64,000 bases of DNA, taken from Myxococcus xanthus. GTDB lineage: Bacteria > Myxococcota > Myxococcia > Myxococcales > Myxococcaceae. The notes beneath the pieces are model-generated. The model was given only the letters and a program-made list of their open reading frames with translations, did not search any database and was not told the DNA's origin. This document shows, piece by piece, positions 1 through 10,319 of this stretch. The first letter of the stretch is position 1; every line of letters begins with the position of its first letter. A program made the translations under genes and the position numbers. The stretch covers positions 5,932,001 to 5,996,000 of the forward strand of contig NZ_CP017174.1 in assembly GCF_006402735.1 (NCBI RefSeq), written 5' to 3'.

Positions 1-1798
1 CAGGGGATTCGACGCCGTGGTCGATGGCGTTGCGGATGAGGTGCATCAGCGGGTCGCTGAGCTCCTCGACGATGAGCTTGTCCAGCTCCACCTCGCCGCC
101 GCTGATGGCGAGCTCGATTTCCTTCCCCGCCTCGCGGGTGATGCGGCGCACCAGCCGTGCCAGCTTGTCGAACACCTGGCCGACGGGGACCATCCGCGCT
201 TCGAGGAGACCTTCCTGGAGGGCTTCCAGCTTGCGCTCCAGGCCCCGCGTCTCGCGCGCCAGCTCCTGGCCGAACAGCTTGGAGAGCGCCACCGCGCCGT
301 CCTGCCTCGCGGACTCCGCGAGCCGCTGGAGGTTGGCCTTGATGAGCAGCAGCTCGCCCACCATGTTGATGAGGCCATCCAGGCGCCCGATGTCCACGCG
401 CACGGTCTGCGTCAGGGAACGCAGCGACGTGTCCGCCGTCAGTGCCGATGGTGGACTCACGGGAGCGCCGGCCGGTGGCGCTGGGGCTACCGAGAGATTC
501 TTGGATGATGCCTTGGCGGCGCCCTGGAGGTAGGCGACGACCGGCACGCTGGAGGGCCCAGGCACGGGAGTCGGTGAAGGCGAGCCGCTGGCATCGGCAG
601 GCATGGCGGCGTCCGCCGTGGGCCATTCCAGGAGCCCGGGCTCCGTGTCTTCCGGTACGTGCGAAAGGAGCGGCTGCCGCGCCTCGGGGGGCATCGCGGC
701 GGGCGTTGCGCGCACGCCCTTCTTCTTGCCGCCGCCCTTGGGCGACGTCGAATGCCCCGCCGCGGGCGCATCCTTGGCGTCCGCGGACGTGCCTCGGATT
801 GCGGAGCCTCGGGGGCCGCGCGAGGGCGTTGCTCCCTTCCGCGACGTCTCTGTGGTCGCATCAGTCACGCGGACGGGTGCATCAGGTGCCGCGAGGCCCC
901 CTGCCTCTGCGTACTGAGCAGTGCCTGCGTCCCTATCGCGTGTCGCCGCGTCTCCTGGCCGCGTCTCCGACTTCGCTCCCCCGGACGCGCGAATCGTCGC
1001 GGCGGGTTGCACGGCCTGAAGCAACGCGCTCGTCGCGGCCGCTGCGGCCGGGCGCACCGTCAGCGCGGCCAGCTCCGCGGGCGTCCCCTGCAGTCCCGTC
1101 TCCAGGGACACACGGTCGACCTGCGCACCAAAAATCAGGTCGAACGCGATGCCATGCGCGCCCCCCGGCTGCGCGGACGGCAGCGTGCTGATGACCTCGC
1201 CCAGCGGCTTGAGCCTCGCGTTGAGCTCCGCCAGGCCCTTGTCGAAGTCGGACAAATCAAAGGCGGCTCGCACGCGCCACAGCGACACTCCCCGCCGCAC
1301 GTTCTCCCGCAGCCGGTGCTCCTCGTACTCCGTGAAGACGGAGCGGACCTGCGCCTCCAGTTCCAACCGGTCCAGCGGGTCGTCGTCAGCAACCTCCACC
1401 GGAGCACCCATCGACGCCATCCGCGCGGACATCGCCTCCACGCGGGCGGACAGGCTTTCGCTCTCCGTGCCACGAGCGGCCTCGCCCAGCAGTGCCTGGA
1501 ACGCATCCAGGACTTCGATGAGCGCATCCAGGACCGCGCCATCCAGCAGCAGCTTCCCCAGCCGAAGCCTGTCGAGCAGGTCCTCTGTCCCGTGCGCCAG
1601 CCGGGAGATGCGCTCCTGGCCGAACAGCCCGGACAACCCCTTGAGCGAATGCGCCGCGCGGAAGATGCCGTTGACCAGGTCCGGGTCCGCCTCGTGGCCC
1701 CGGCGCTCGTCGAGCACGAGCAGGTCCCTGGCCAGGGCGTCGAGAATCTCCGTCGCCTCGGCCACGAACTCGGCCAGTGCCTTGCTTCCCGGACTCAC
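1..1798 (-). CDS. cheA: CheA-type chemotaxis histidine kinase (partial, C-terminus beyond left edge)
   Basis: About 599 residues are visible; the 3' part lies outside the window. The start is a GTG whose GTGA overlaps the stop of the upstream receiver gene, so the two are translationally coupled. An Hpt domain comes first, with the phospho-acceptor in AAHSLKG (His50). A middle domain (about 165-250) ends in GEVISTLP, as in CheA proteins. An Ala/Pro-rich linker follows (about 260-440), then the dimerisation domain with MNMVGELLLIKANL (about 470-485). The visible end is the N box of the ATPase domain, HLIRNAIDHGVES. The protein should autophosphorylate and pass phosphate to receivers such as its neighbour. 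Myxobacteria carry several Che systems; which one this is cannot be decided here, since receptors, cheW and cheR/B are not in view. Confidence 0.9.
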   Translation of the reverse strand, partial: MSPGSKALAEFVAEATEILDALARDLLVLDERRGHEADPDLVNGIFRAAHSLKGLSGLFGQERISRLAHGTEDLLDRLRLGKLLLDGAVLDALIEVLDAFQALLGEAARGTESESLSARVEAMSARMASMGAPVEVADDDPLDRLELEAQVRSVFTEYEEHRLRENVRRGVSLWRVRAAFDLSDFDKGLAELNARLKPLGEVISTLPSAQPGGAHGIAFDLIFGAQVDRVSLETGLQGTPAELAALTVRPAAAAATSALLQAVQPAATIRASGGAKSETRPGDAATRDRDAGTAQYAEAGGLAAPDAPVRVTDATTETSRKGATPSRGPRGSAIRGTSADAKDAPAAGHSTSPKGGGKKKGVRATPAAMPPEARQPLLSHVPEDTEPGLLEWPTADAAMPADASGSPSPTPVPGPSSVPVVAYLQGAAKASSKNLSVAPAPPAGAPVSPPSALTADTSLRSLTQTVRVDIGRLDGLINMVGELLLIKANLQRLAESARQDGAVALSKLFGQELARETRGLERKLEALQEGLLEARMVPVGQVFDKLARLVRRITREAGKEIELAISGGEVELDKLIVEELSDPLMHLIRNAIDHGVESP

Positions 1799-2169
1799 GG
1801 CAGCTTCAGGTAGCGCCGCAGGAGCGCTTCGAGGCTCCCGGGGATGAAGGGCTTGACCAGATACTCCGCGGCGCCCAGCGCGAGCCCGCGCTCGCGGTCC
1901 AGGTCGCGCCCCTCCGTGGTGATGATGAAGAGCGGCACGTCGCGGTAGTTGGGGTTCTTCTTGACGAAGTTGATGAGCTCCAGCCCGTTGATGTCAGGCA
2001 TGTTGATGTCGGTGATGATGAGCTCGAAGCGGTGACGCGGCAGCAGCTTCAGGGCCTCGAAGCCGCTCGAGGTCACCACCACCTCGACGCCCTCCACGGC
2101 CTCGACCATCGCGGCGATGTACTCGCGCGATGCTTTCGAGTCCTCGACAATCAACACCTTGACACGCAT
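1795..2169 (-). CDS. Single-domain response regulator (CheY-like)
   Basis: A 124-residue stand-alone receiver domain. Acidic pocket residues are Glu9/Asp10 (VLIVEDS), the phospho-acceptor is Asp54 (ITDINMPD), and the conserved Lys is in EYLVKPF near the end. There is no output domain, so it probably works through protein contacts. I chose the ATG that begins MRVKVLIVEDS because receivers start there; an in-frame ATG 24 bases upstream (2193) would add eight residues. The stop overlaps the GTG start of the CheA gene by four bases, so it is very likely a phosphorylation target of that kinase. Confidence 0.88.
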   Translation of the reverse strand: MRVKVLIVEDSKASREYIAAMVEAVEGVEVVVTSSGFEALKLLPRHRFELIITDINMPDINGLELINFVKKNPNYRDVPLFIITTEGRDLDRERGLALGAAEYLVKPFIPGSLEALLRRYLKLP

Positions 2170-2220
2170 GTGCGCTCGCCCCGGGCGAGGCATGCTAGCA
2201 GAAGGCCCGCCCGCCGAGCG

Positions 2221-2712
2221 TCAGCCCTTGCGTGCAGGCAGCGACTTGACGAGTCCCTTGTCCGCCAGGACCGCCACCCGTCCGCCCTTGAACGCGGGCA
2301 GGAAGCCCTTCTGGAAAGCCTCCGCCCGCGCGGCGTCCTCTACCTGGCCACCGGCGGGCACTTCCAACGCCACGGACTCCACCCGGGCCTTGGACAGCAC
2401 CCGTCCCGCTTCGGCCAACGCGGCGTTCAGCGTGCCCGCGTCCAGCCGCTGGCGCGCGCCCAGGCCCACCACGAAGATGCGGGGCACCGACAGCTTCCCG
2501 TCCGAGGGCAGCAGCAGCCAGTCATCCTTCGCGCCCGTGAAGAAGCCAGCCTTGAGCACCCGCGAGAGCGAGCCACACAGCCGCCAGTCCACGAAGCCCG
2601 CGGAGGACGGCAGGGGCCGGTCATCCTCGGCGATGAAGAGGCAGAGCGCGTCCACCCCGCCGAGCGTGTCCAGGCCCTCCAATCCGATGTCGTGCGTCGT
2701 CGTCTGGCTCAC
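2221..2712 (-). CDS. Orphan leucyl-aminopeptidase (M17) N-terminal domain protein
   Basis: 163 residues, GTG start, 30 bases after nusB on the same strand. The sequence resembles the macro-like N-terminal domain of M17 leucyl aminopeptidases: a GFTG-like segment (AGFFTGAKDD), then a strand such as RIFVVGLG, then an Ala-rich helix. In that family this domain is followed by a ~300-residue zinc peptidase domain with NTDAEGR and metal ligands. Here the protein ends before any of that, and the following gene begins at once, so it cannot be a peptidase. In PepA the N-domain is linked to hexamer assembly and DNA binding, so a regulatory or scaffold role is possible but is only inference. Family assignment is from remembered similarity. 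Confidence 0.65.
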   Translation of the reverse strand: MSQTTTHDIGLEGLDTLGGVDALCLFIAEDDRPLPSSAGFVDWRLCGSLSRVLKAGFFTGAKDDWLLLPSDGKLSVPRIFVVGLGARQRLDAGTLNAALAEAGRVLSKARVESVALEVPAGGQVEDAARAEAFQKGFLPAFKGGRVAVLADKGLVKSLPARKG

Positions 2713-2742
2713 GGCGCGTCCCTCGCGGCTGGCGTCAGCGGC

Positions 2743-3165
2743 TCACGGCTTGTTCAAGGCGACCGCGACGCGGTCCAGGAGCCCGTTGACGAACGCGCTC
2801 GATTCTTCATTGCCGAAGTTCTTGCCCAGCTCCACCGCCTCGTTGATGGACACCTTGCGGGGGATGTCCGGGCGGTACTTCAGCTCGAAGATGCCCAGTC
2901 GCAGCACGTTCCGGTCGATGCGCGACATGCGGTCCAGGCGCCAGTTGTGGCTGTGGCGCTCGATGAGCTGGTCGATTTCGTCCCGGTGGGACTGCACACC
3001 TTCCACCAGTTCCCGGGCGAACTTCACCGCGTCCGGGTCCCGTTTGTTGCTCTCCTCGGCGGCCGACCAGGCCGACTCCAGCGCCTCCGCCGTCGTCGCG
3101 GTGGCCATCTCCAACTGGTAGAGCGCCTGCAGCGCACGCTCACGTCCCGTTCTTCGCGCGCCCAT
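2743..3165 (-). CDS. nusB: Transcription antitermination factor NusB
   Basis: 140 residues, all-helical type, close to the usual NusB length of about 140. It begins with GARRTGRERALQALYQLEM, the typical NusB N-terminus, and contains IDQLIERHSHNWRLDRMSRI followed by RLGIFEL and the C-terminal SINEAVELGKNFG motif, all family hallmarks. NusB with NusE (S10) binds boxA RNA and supports rRNA antitermination. It follows ribH by three bases, and ribH-nusB is a widespread pair, so it is most likely expressed from the riboflavin operon. Confidence 0.95.
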   Translation of the reverse strand: MGARRTGRERALQALYQLEMATATTAEALESAWSAAEESNKRDPDAVKFARELVEGVQSHRDEIDQLIERHSHNWRLDRMSRIDRNVLRLGIFELKYRPDIPRKVSINEAVELGKNFGNEESSAFVNGLLDRVAVALNKP

Positions 3166-3168
3166 GGA

Positions 3169-3672
3169 CTACGCCTTCCTTCCGTCCGTCGCCGACATCT
3201 TCGCGTACAGATTGACCATCTCGATGCAGGCCAGTGTGGCCTCCGCTCCCTTGTTCCCCGCCTTCACGCCCGCCCGGTCGATGGCCTGTTCCACCGTGTC
3301 CGTCGTCAACACGCCGAAGGTGACCGTCGTGGCCGGAGTGGCCGCCGCGGCCTCGAAGGCCACCGCGCCAATGCCCTTGGCGCACTCGCCGGCCACGTAG
3401 TCGAAGTGCGGCGTCCCGCCTCGGATGACGGCGCCCAGGGTGATGACACCCACGTACTGCCGGGTCTCCGTCACGCGCCGGACCAGACCGGGCAGCTCAT
3501 AGGTTCCGGGGCAGCGGTACACGTCGATGTCCGCGTCGGCCACGCCGTGGCGCACCAGCGTGTCCACGGCGCCCTTGGCCAGCTCCTCGGTGATGAAGCC
3601 GTTGAAGCGGGCCACGCAGATGGCGAAGCGGCCCTTGGGGGGTAGAAAGTCACCGTCGAAGTAGCGAGGCAT
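3169..3672 (-). CDS. ribH: 6,7-dimethyl-8-ribityllumazine synthase
   Basis: 167 residues. The enzyme condenses 5-amino-6-ribitylamino-uracil with 3,4-dihydroxybutanone 4-phosphate to give lumazine, the penultimate step of riboflavin synthesis. Visible hallmarks are ARFNGFIT near residue 21, the PGTYELP segment, and GAVIRGGTPHFDYVAGE, which forms the active site and carries the catalytic His. A Shine-Dalgarno-like AGGAAG sits seven bases before the ATG. It lies between ribE and nusB on one strand in a standard ribD-ribE-ribH-nusB order. Confidence 0.96.
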   Translation of the reverse strand: MPRYFDGDFLPPKGRFAICVARFNGFITEELAKGAVDTLVRHGVADADIDVYRCPGTYELPGLVRRVTETRQYVGVITLGAVIRGGTPHFDYVAGECAKGIGAVAFEAAAATPATTVTFGVLTTDTVEQAIDRAGVKAGNKGAEATLACIEMVNLYAKMSATDGRKA

Positions 3673-3712
3673 GCCGCGCTTCCTACACCACCCCGGGGCC
3701 CGGCGTCGCCTG

Positions 3713-4375
3713 CTACGGCGTGCCGAACCCCGCAGCCGAGATGGCCGCCGCCGTCAGCCCGCCGCCGCCCCCAGGTGCCCCCTGGCCCCGCTGGAGCGCG
3801 AACAGCCGTGCCACGTACTTCCCAATCTGGTCCGCCTCCAGGTTCACCTTCGACCCCACGCCTCGCGCCTTCAAGGTGGTGCGCTCCTGCGTCTCCGGGA
3901 TGAGCTGCACCCGGAACCGGTCCACCTCCAGCGTGTTCACGGTGAGGCTGATGCCGTCGATGGCCACCGAGCCCTTCTCGATGAAGTACGGAGCCAGCGC
4001 TTCCGGCAGCCGGAAGCCCATCACCCAGGAGCCACCCTCCGGGTAGGTCTCCAGCACCTCGCTGACGGCGTCCACATGGCCAGAGACCAGGTGCCCGCCC
4101 AGCCGGTCCCCCAGCGCCAGGGCTCGCTCCAGATTCACCCGGTCTCCGGGCTTCACGGCGCCCAGCGTCGTCCGCCGCAGCGTCTCCGGCGCGGCCTGCA
4201 CGCGGAAGGTGTCGCCGGTGCGCTCCACCACCGTGAGGCAGGCGCCGTTGACGGCAATCGACTCGCCCAGCTCGAAGGCCGCCGCGCCCAGCGAGGTGTG
4301 AATCCACAGGTCGGTCATCCCGCCGGGAATGACGCGCTCCACCCTGCCAAGGTCCTGAATGAGGCCGGTAAACAT
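3713..4375 (-). CDS. ribE: Riboflavin synthase, alpha subunit
   Basis: 220 residues, starting MFTGLIQDLGRV as nearly all members do. The protein is two tandem lumazine-binding domains: the first includes SIAVNGACLTV (about 40-50), the second repeats the pattern as SVAIDGISLTVN (about 135-147). A GHLVSGHVDAV motif lies between. It dismutates two lumazines into riboflavin and the ribitylaminouracil that RibH reuses. The tail beyond residue 200 is Gly/Ala-rich and probably not structured. It is 40 bases from ribH and 51 from ribD. No FMN riboswitch was seen ahead of it, so control probably lies further upstream in the long operon. Confidence 0.95.
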   Translation of the reverse strand: MFTGLIQDLGRVERVIPGGMTDLWIHTSLGAAAFELGESIAVNGACLTVVERTGDTFRVQAAPETLRRTTLGAVKPGDRVNLERALALGDRLGGHLVSGHVDAVSEVLETYPEGGSWVMGFRLPEALAPYFIEKGSVAIDGISLTVNTLEVDRFRVQLIPETQERTTLKARGVGSKVNLEADQIGKYVARLFALQRGQGAPGGGGGLTAAAISAAGFGTP

Positions 4376-4426
4376 GGGGCCGTTTATAACGGACCGGCCC
4401 CGTCCACGCCCACGGCCGCGCGTGTC

Positions 4427-5590
4427 CTACAGCAGCGCCTGGAGCAGGATGTCGTCACCATGGCGTTCGAAGGCGAGGTCCTTCACCGCCAGGGCCTGGG
4501 CCATCTCCTTCACACCCAGGTCACCGGCCCAGGACAGGCCCGGGCTGCCAATCAGCTTGGGCGCCAGGAACAGCGCCAGCGAATCCGCCAGGTGCCCGCG
4601 CAGGAAGGAGCCGTACATCTCCGCGCCGCCCTCCACCATGACGTGGTTGTGGCCGCCCTTCGCCAGCCGCCGCAGCAGGGCCTTGAGGTCCACCTGTCCC
4701 GCCTTCTCGCGGAGCTGCCAGACGTCTACGCCCTGAGCCAGGAAGCGCCGCGCCTTGCGACCCTCCGGGTCCTCCAGCGTGGCCACCACGGTGCGCGCGG
4801 GGCTGCGCTGCGTGAAGACGGTGTAGCCCGGGGACAGGCGCAGGTGGCTGTCCACCACCACGCGCAGCGGGTCCTTCCCGCCGCCACCGGGCAGCCGCGT
4901 GGTCAGCTTCGGGTCGTCCTTCCGGACGGTGTTGGCGCCCACCAGGATGACGTCCACGGAGTCACGCAGCCGGTGGACCCAGGCGCGCGCCGGCGCCCCC
5001 GTCACCCAGCGCGAGTCACCGGTCGCAGTGGCCAGCTTCCCGTCCAGCGTCACCGCCGCCTTGAGCGTCACCCAGGGCAGGCCGGTGCGGATCATCTTGA
5101 AGAAGGGCCGGTTGAGGCGGTCCGCGTCCTCCGCGAGCACGCCCGTGAGGACCTTGAGGCCGGCGCGCCGCATCCGCGCCACGCCCTTGCCACTCACCTT
5201 CGGGTTGGGGTCCGCCGACGCGCAGATGACGCGCCGGACGCCCGCCTCGATGATGGCCATGCTGCACGGCGGGGTACGCCCATAGTGGTCGCACGGCTCC
5301 AGCGTGGTGTAGAGGTCCGCGCCCTTCGCGCGCGCACCGGCGGCCTCCAGCGCGACGACCTCCGCGTGCGCGCTGCCCGCCTTCTTGTGGTAGCCGCGGG
5401 CGATGATGCGCCCGCCCTTCACCAGCACCGCGCCCACGACGGGGTTGGGGCTGGTGCGGCCCAGGCCCTTGGCGGCTTCCTCCAGCGCGATGCGCATGAA
5501 GAACTCAGCCACCGCCCGGTCGAAATCCGCCGCTCGCTTCGCCCGGGGCGCCCGTGTCGCTTCCAACCTTGCCCGTGTCAGCAGCCGCAT
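4427..5590 (-). CDS. ribD: Bifunctional diaminohydroxyphosphoribosylaminopyrimidine deaminase / 5-amino-6-(5-phosphoribosylamino)uracil reductase
   Basis: 387 residues. The N-terminal deaminase has the zinc site HAE (His75, Glu77) with Cys100 and Cys109 in LEPCDHYGRTPPC. The C-terminal reductase starts near residue 170 (PWVTLKAAVTLDGKLA) and carries GANTVRKDDPKLTTR and later VEGGAEMYGSF. It performs the second and third steps of riboflavin synthesis. The first about 30 residues are longer and more basic than usual; an alternative start at Met32 (MRIALEEA) would leave the domain intact, so the true N-terminus is uncertain. It begins 10 bases after nrdR. Confidence 0.94.
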   Translation of the reverse strand: MRLLTRARLEATRAPRAKRAADFDRAVAEFFMRIALEEAAKGLGRTSPNPVVGAVLVKGGRIIARGYHKKAGSAHAEVVALEAAGARAKGADLYTTLEPCDHYGRTPPCSMAIIEAGVRRVICASADPNPKVSGKGVARMRRAGLKVLTGVLAEDADRLNRPFFKMIRTGLPWVTLKAAVTLDGKLATATGDSRWVTGAPARAWVHRLRDSVDVILVGANTVRKDDPKLTTRLPGGGGKDPLRVVVDSHLRLSPGYTVFTQRSPARTVVATLEDPEGRKARRFLAQGVDVWQLREKAGQVDLKALLRRLAKGGHNHVMVEGGAEMYGSFLRGHLADSLALFLAPKLIGSPGLSWAGDLGVKEMAQALAVKDLAFERHGDDILLQALL

Positions 5591-5599
5591 GTGCTTACT

Positions 5600-6106
5600 C
5601 TAACCGCCCTTGTCCACCGGTGCCGTGGGAGGCGCCTGGCGCTGCTCGCGCGCCTCCGCCTCGCGCAAGGCCTTCAGCTCGTCCATGAACTCCGCGATGT
5701 CGCGGAAGCTGCGGTACACGGACGCGAAGCGGACATAGGCCACCTCGTCCAGTTGCCGCAGCCGGCGCATGATCTCCTCGCCGATGACGGACGAGGGCAC
5801 TTCCTTCTCGCCCATGCCCTGCAGCTGCCGCTCGATGGCGACCACCGTCTCCTCGAGCTGATCCGCGGACACGGGCCGCTTCTCACACGCCTTCTTCAGC
5901 CCGTTGACGATCTTCTCCCGGTCGAACGCCTCGCGCCGCCCGTCCTTCTTCACGATGAGCGGGTAGAGCTCCTCCACCCGCTCATACGTGGTGAAGCGGC
6001 GCTTGCAGGCCAGGCACTCGCGGCGCCGCCGGATGACGGAGCCCTCGTGTGACTCGCGGGAGTCGATGACCTTGTTCTCGGCGTCCTGACAGAAGGGGCA
6101 GCGCAT
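5600..6106 (-). CDS. nrdR: Transcriptional repressor NrdR
   Basis: 168 residues. The zinc ribbon is CPFC at Cys3/Cys6 and CLAC at Cys31/Cys34, followed by the ATP-cone domain (about 47-140), which begins [18 protein letters not shown]. NrdR represses ribonucleotide reductase genes and senses (d)ATP through the cone. The C-terminal tail past residue 150 is charged and rich in Glu, Arg and Gln and is not part of the core. It sits between glyA and ribD; nrdR next to glyA and the rib genes is common. I did not find a recognisable NrdR box inside this window. Confidence 0.96.
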   Translation of the reverse strand: MRCPFCQDAENKVIDSRESHEGSVIRRRRECLACKRRFTTYERVEELYPLIVKKDGRREAFDREKIVNGLKKACEKRPVSADQLEETVVAIERQLQGMGEKEVPSSVIGEEIMRRLRQLDEVAYVRFASVYRSFRDIAEFMDELKALREAEAREQRQAPPTAPVDKGG

Positions 6107-6127
6107 GGAAGGGTACGACCCGCCAGT

Positions 6128-7384
6128 CTACTTCAACCGCGAGGCGTAGAGCGGGAATCCCTGCGCAAGCTCCTTCACCTGCCCCTTGATGCGGGCCAGC
6201 GCGGCGTCGTCCTGCGCGGCGTCCAGCGCCTCACCGATGAGCCGCCCCACCACCGCCATCTCCGCCTCGCGCATGCCGCGCGTGGTGATGGCCGGCGTGC
6301 CCACCCGGACGCCGGACGTGGTCATCGGCTTCTCCGGGTCGAACGGAATCATGTTCTTGTTCACGGTGATGCCGGCCTTGTCGAGCACCTCTTCGGCCAC
6401 CTTGCCCGTGAGCTTCTTGGGGCGCAGGTCCACCAGCATCAGGTGGTTGTCCGTGCCACCGGACGTCAGCCGCAGGCCGGCGCGCTGAAGCGCCTCCGCC
6501 AGCGCCTTCGCGTTGGCGACAGTCTGCTGCTGGTACGCCTTGAACTCCGGCGACAGCGCCTCCTTGAAGGCCACCGCCTTGCCGGCGATGACGTGCATCA
6601 GCGGGCCGCCCTGGATGCCGGGGAAGATCTGGCTGTTGATGGTCTTCGCGTATTGCTCGCGGCTCAGCACCAGGCCGCCGCGCGGACCGCGCAGCGTCTT
6701 GTGCGTGGTGCTGGTGACGATGTCCGCCACCGGCACCGGCGAGGGGTGCACACCCGCGGCCACCAGGCCAGCGATATGCGCCATGTCCACCAGCATGGCC
6801 GCGCCCACCGCGTCGGCGATCTCGCGGAACTTCGCGAAGTCCAGCGTGCGCGGGTACGCGCTGGCGCCCACGACGATGACCTTCGGCTTGTGCTCCCTGG
6901 CCAGCGACTCCACCTGCGCGAAGTCGATGGTCTCCGTGTCACGCGTCAGGCCGTAGTGGACGACCTTGTAGAGCTTGCCGGAGAAGTTGAACGTGGCGCC
7001 GTGGGTGAGGTGGCCGCCGGAGTTGAGGTCCAGCGACAGCATGGTGTCGCCCGGCTTCATCAGCGCCATGAAGGCGCCCATGTTGGCCTGGCTGCCGGAG
7101 TGCGCCTGCACGTTGACCGCGTCCGCGCCGAACAGGTCCTTGGCGCGGGCGATGGCCAGACTCTCCGCGACGTCCACCACCTCGCAGCCGCCGTAGTAGC
7201 GCTTGCCGGGGTAGCCTTCCGCGTACTTGTTGGTGAGCACCGAGCCCACCGCCTCCATCACCGCCGGAGAGACGAAGTTCTCCGAAGCGATGAGCTCCAG
7301 CCCTTCCTCCTGGCGATGGGTCTCCTCGCGGAGGACGCGGGCAATCTCCGGGTCCACTTCGGCCAGCGTACGGATGTTCTCCAT
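6128..7384 (-). CDS. glyA: Serine hydroxymethyltransferase
   Basis: 418 residues, full length for the family. This PLP enzyme interconverts serine and glycine with transfer of a one-carbon unit to tetrahydrofolate. The PLP lysine is Lys229 in [14 protein letters not shown], and the N-terminal LIASENFVS and [13 protein letters not shown] motifs that bind substrate are intact. It is 36 bases downstream of rpiB and 21 bases upstream of nrdR. Glycine and one-carbon supply fit with neighbouring nucleotide and cofactor genes. Confidence 0.97.
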   Translation of the reverse strand: MENIRTLAEVDPEIARVLREETHRQEEGLELIASENFVSPAVMEAVGSVLTNKYAEGYPGKRYYGGCEVVDVAESLAIARAKDLFGADAVNVQAHSGSQANMGAFMALMKPGDTMLSLDLNSGGHLTHGATFNFSGKLYKVVHYGLTRDTETIDFAQVESLAREHKPKVIVVGASAYPRTLDFAKFREIADAVGAAMLVDMAHIAGLVAAGVHPSPVPVADIVTSTTHKTLRGPRGGLVLSREQYAKTINSQIFPGIQGGPLMHVIAGKAVAFKEALSPEFKAYQQQTVANAKALAEALQRAGLRLTSGGTDNHLMLVDLRPKKLTGKVAEEVLDKAGITVNKNMIPFDPEKPMTTSGVRVGTPAITTRGMREAEMAVVGRLIGEALDAAQDDAALARIKGQVKELAQGFPLYASRLK

Positions 7385-7420
7385 GGCGGATTCCCTCGAA
7401 CGACGGGTACGGCGGGGCCG

Positions 7421-7864
7421 TTAGCCCTGGGACTCGGCCTCGCGAATCATCTGGACGCGCCGCTCGTGGCGGCCGCCTTCGAAAGCAGTGCTGAGGAACG
7501 CCTCCAGGATGGCGCGACCCACGCCGGCCCCCACCACGCGCTGGCCCAGGCACAGCACGTTGGCGTCATTGTGGGCCCGGGCCATACGGGCCTCGAACTC
7601 CGTGGTGCACAGGGCCGCCCGGATGCCCTTGTGCTTGTTGGCGACGATGCTCATGCCGATGCCGGTGCCACACACCAGCACGCCCAGGGTGGCCTCCCCG
7701 GACGCCACGGCGCGGGATACCCGCGCGGCGAAGTCCGGATAGTCCACCGAGTCCCGCGTGACGGGGCCCACGTCCTCGTGGGCCACGCCCCGCGCGGTGA
7801 GCGCCGCCACCAGCTCCTGCCGGAGCTCCAGGCCCGCGTGGTCTGAAGCGAGGATGACTTTCAC
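7421..7864 (-). CDS. rpiB: Ribose 5-phosphate isomerase B
   Basis: 147 residues, the normal RpiB/LacAB size. It opens MKVILASDHAGLELR, with the substrate-binding ASDHAG motif. The active-site Cys65 is in VLVCGTGIGMSI, and His98 is in RAHNDANVL. It interconverts ribose 5-phosphate and ribulose 5-phosphate. The gene lies 20 bases after fabF and before glyA. The rpiB-glyA-nrdR-rib order is a frequent conserved block and makes read-through from the fab operon likely. Confidence 0.95.
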   Translation of the reverse strand: MKVILASDHAGLELRQELVAALTARGVAHEDVGPVTRDSVDYPDFAARVSRAVASGEATLGVLVCGTGIGMSIVANKHKGIRAALCTTEFEARMARAHNDANVLCLGQRVVGAGVGRAILEAFLSTAFEGGRHERRVQMIREAESQG

Positions 7865-7884
7865 GCGGGTTTCTCCTGGGACGG

Positions 7885-9138
<1,254 letters not shown>

Positions 9139-9222
9139 GGTCCTCTCCGGTGGCGCCTGGGACACCGGGGACGCCGCGCATCACGCGGCGCCGCCCCGCA
9201 CCCCGGCACGCCGTGGTGCTAC

Positions 9223-9465
9223 CTACTTCTTGTGGGTGTTGATGTAGTTGGTGGCGTCGGCGACGGTCTTGATGTTCTCCGCCTCTTCGTCGGGAATCTC
9301 GACCTCGAACTCCTCTTCCATCGCCATGACGAGCTCCACGATGTCGAGGCTGTCCGCGCCCAGGTCCTCGATGAAGGAGGACTCCGGCTTGATCTCATCC
9401 TCTCCGACACCGAGCTGGTCGGCGATGATGGACTTGACCTTGGCCTCAATGGTTGACGTCGACAT
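9223..9465 (-). CDS. acpP: Acyl carrier protein
   Basis: 80 residues, strongly acidic. Ser39 in [13 protein letters not shown] is the 4'-phosphopantetheine attachment site. It carries fatty-acid intermediates for FabD, FabG and FabF encoded around it. A GGAGG stands about 11 bases before the ATG. The 104-base gap after fabG contains a plausible promoter of its own, which would suit the high demand for ACP. Confidence 0.97.
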   Translation of the reverse strand: MSTSTIEAKVKSIIADQLGVGEDEIKPESSFIEDLGADSLDIVELVMAMEEEFEVEIPDEEAENIKTVADATNYINTHKK

Positions 9466-9533
9466 AAGTGTAGAACCCTCCAGGAACCAGATGTGGCCCG
9501 GCTGGCTTCCCGGACCATGTCGAAAGCGGGCGC

Positions 9534-9562
9534 GGTATATCCCACGCCCGGCGGCAATCCAA
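9534..9562 (-). promoter_or_regulatory. acpP: Possible sigma-70 type promoter for acpP
   Basis: On the minus strand, TTGGAT (plus positions 9557-9562) and TATACC (9534-9539) are separated by exactly 17 bases, about 70 bases ahead of the acpP start codon. The -10 box has the first four consensus bases, the -35 only TTG. It is in the only wide gap between fabG and acpP. Weak match, so moderate to low confidence. Confidence 0.35.
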
Positions 9563-9569
9563 CCGTGGG

Positions 9570-10319
9570 TTACATGTACATGCCGCCGTTGACCTTCAGG
9601 ACCTCGCCGGTGATGTAGGACGCGGCGTCCCCCGCCAGGAAGAGCACGGCACCGGCGACCTCCTCCGGATTCCCCAGCCGACCCAGGGGGATGCCCTCCA
9701 GCATCTTCTGGCGCATCTCGTCATTGATCTGATGCGTCATATCTGTCCCGATGAAGCCGGGGGACACGGCGTTGACGCGGATGTTCCGGCTGGACAGCTC
9801 GCGCGCCACGGACTTGGTCAGGCCGATGAGCCCCGCCTTGGACGCCGAGTAGGCCGCCTGACCGCCGTTGCCCATCTCCCCCACCACGGAGGTGATGTTG
9901 ATGATGGCGCCGCCCTTCTGCTTCATCATGGGCCGGCTGACGGCGCGAATGAGCGAGAAGGCGCCCTTGAGGTTGGTGTCCAGTTGCTTGTCCCAGTCCT
10001 CGTCCTTCACCCGCATCACCAGGCCGTCCACCGCGACGCCCGCGTTGTTGACGAGCACGTCCAACCGGCCGTGGGCCTTGACGATGCCATCCACGGCGCT
10101 GGCGCAGGCGGCGCTGTCGGACACGTCGAACCGGATGGCCTCCGCCTTGGCGCCTTCCGCCTGGAGCAGGGCCACCGTCTCCTGGGCCGCCGCTTCATTG
10201 CCCGCATAGCTGATGACCACGGTGGAGGCCCCCGCCTTGGCGAAGGCCACTGCGCACGCCCGGCCGATGCCGCGCGAGCCACCCGTCACGAGCACGACCT
10301 TGTCCTTGAAGCCGCTCAT
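9570..10319 (-). CDS. fabG: 3-oxoacyl-ACP reductase FabG
   Basis: 249 residues, a classical short-chain dehydrogenase. The NADP(H) loop is TGGSRGIG at 12-19, NNAG is at 91-94, and the catalytic Ser144, Tyr157 and Lys161 are in NITSVVG and YSASKAG. It reduces 3-oxoacyl-ACP in chain elongation. The ATG overlaps the fabD stop as ATGA, which fixes the start and couples translation; longer in-frame upstream reading lies inside fabD and is not real. Confidence 0.97.
   Translation of the reverse strand: MSGFKDKVVLVTGGSRGIGRACAVAFAKAGASTVVISYAGNEAAAQETVALLQAEGAKAEAIRFDVSDSAACASAVDGIVKAHGRLDVLVNNAGVAVDGLVMRVKDEDWDKQLDTNLKGAFSLIRAVSRPMMKQKGGAIINITSVVGEMGNGGQAAYSASKAGLIGLTKSVARELSSRNIRVNAVSPGFIGTDMTHQINDEMRQKMLEGIPLGRLGNPEEVAGAVLFLAGDAASYITGEVLKVNGGMYM

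Noticed and set aside
5591..5599. FMN riboswitch ahead of ribD
   Set aside because: Only nine bases separate nrdR and ribD and no RFN-like sequence is seen in the region.
1777..6052. Very long plus-strand open frames opposite the nusB-rib-nrdR genes (over 600 and 790 codons)
   Set aside because: They are Arg/His/Pro-rich, have no family features, and mirror well-recognised genes on the minus strand; long antisense frames are usual in very GC-rich DNA.
6107..6127. NrdR box near nrdR or glyA
   Set aside because: The gaps are about 20 bases and lack the AT-rich palindrome.
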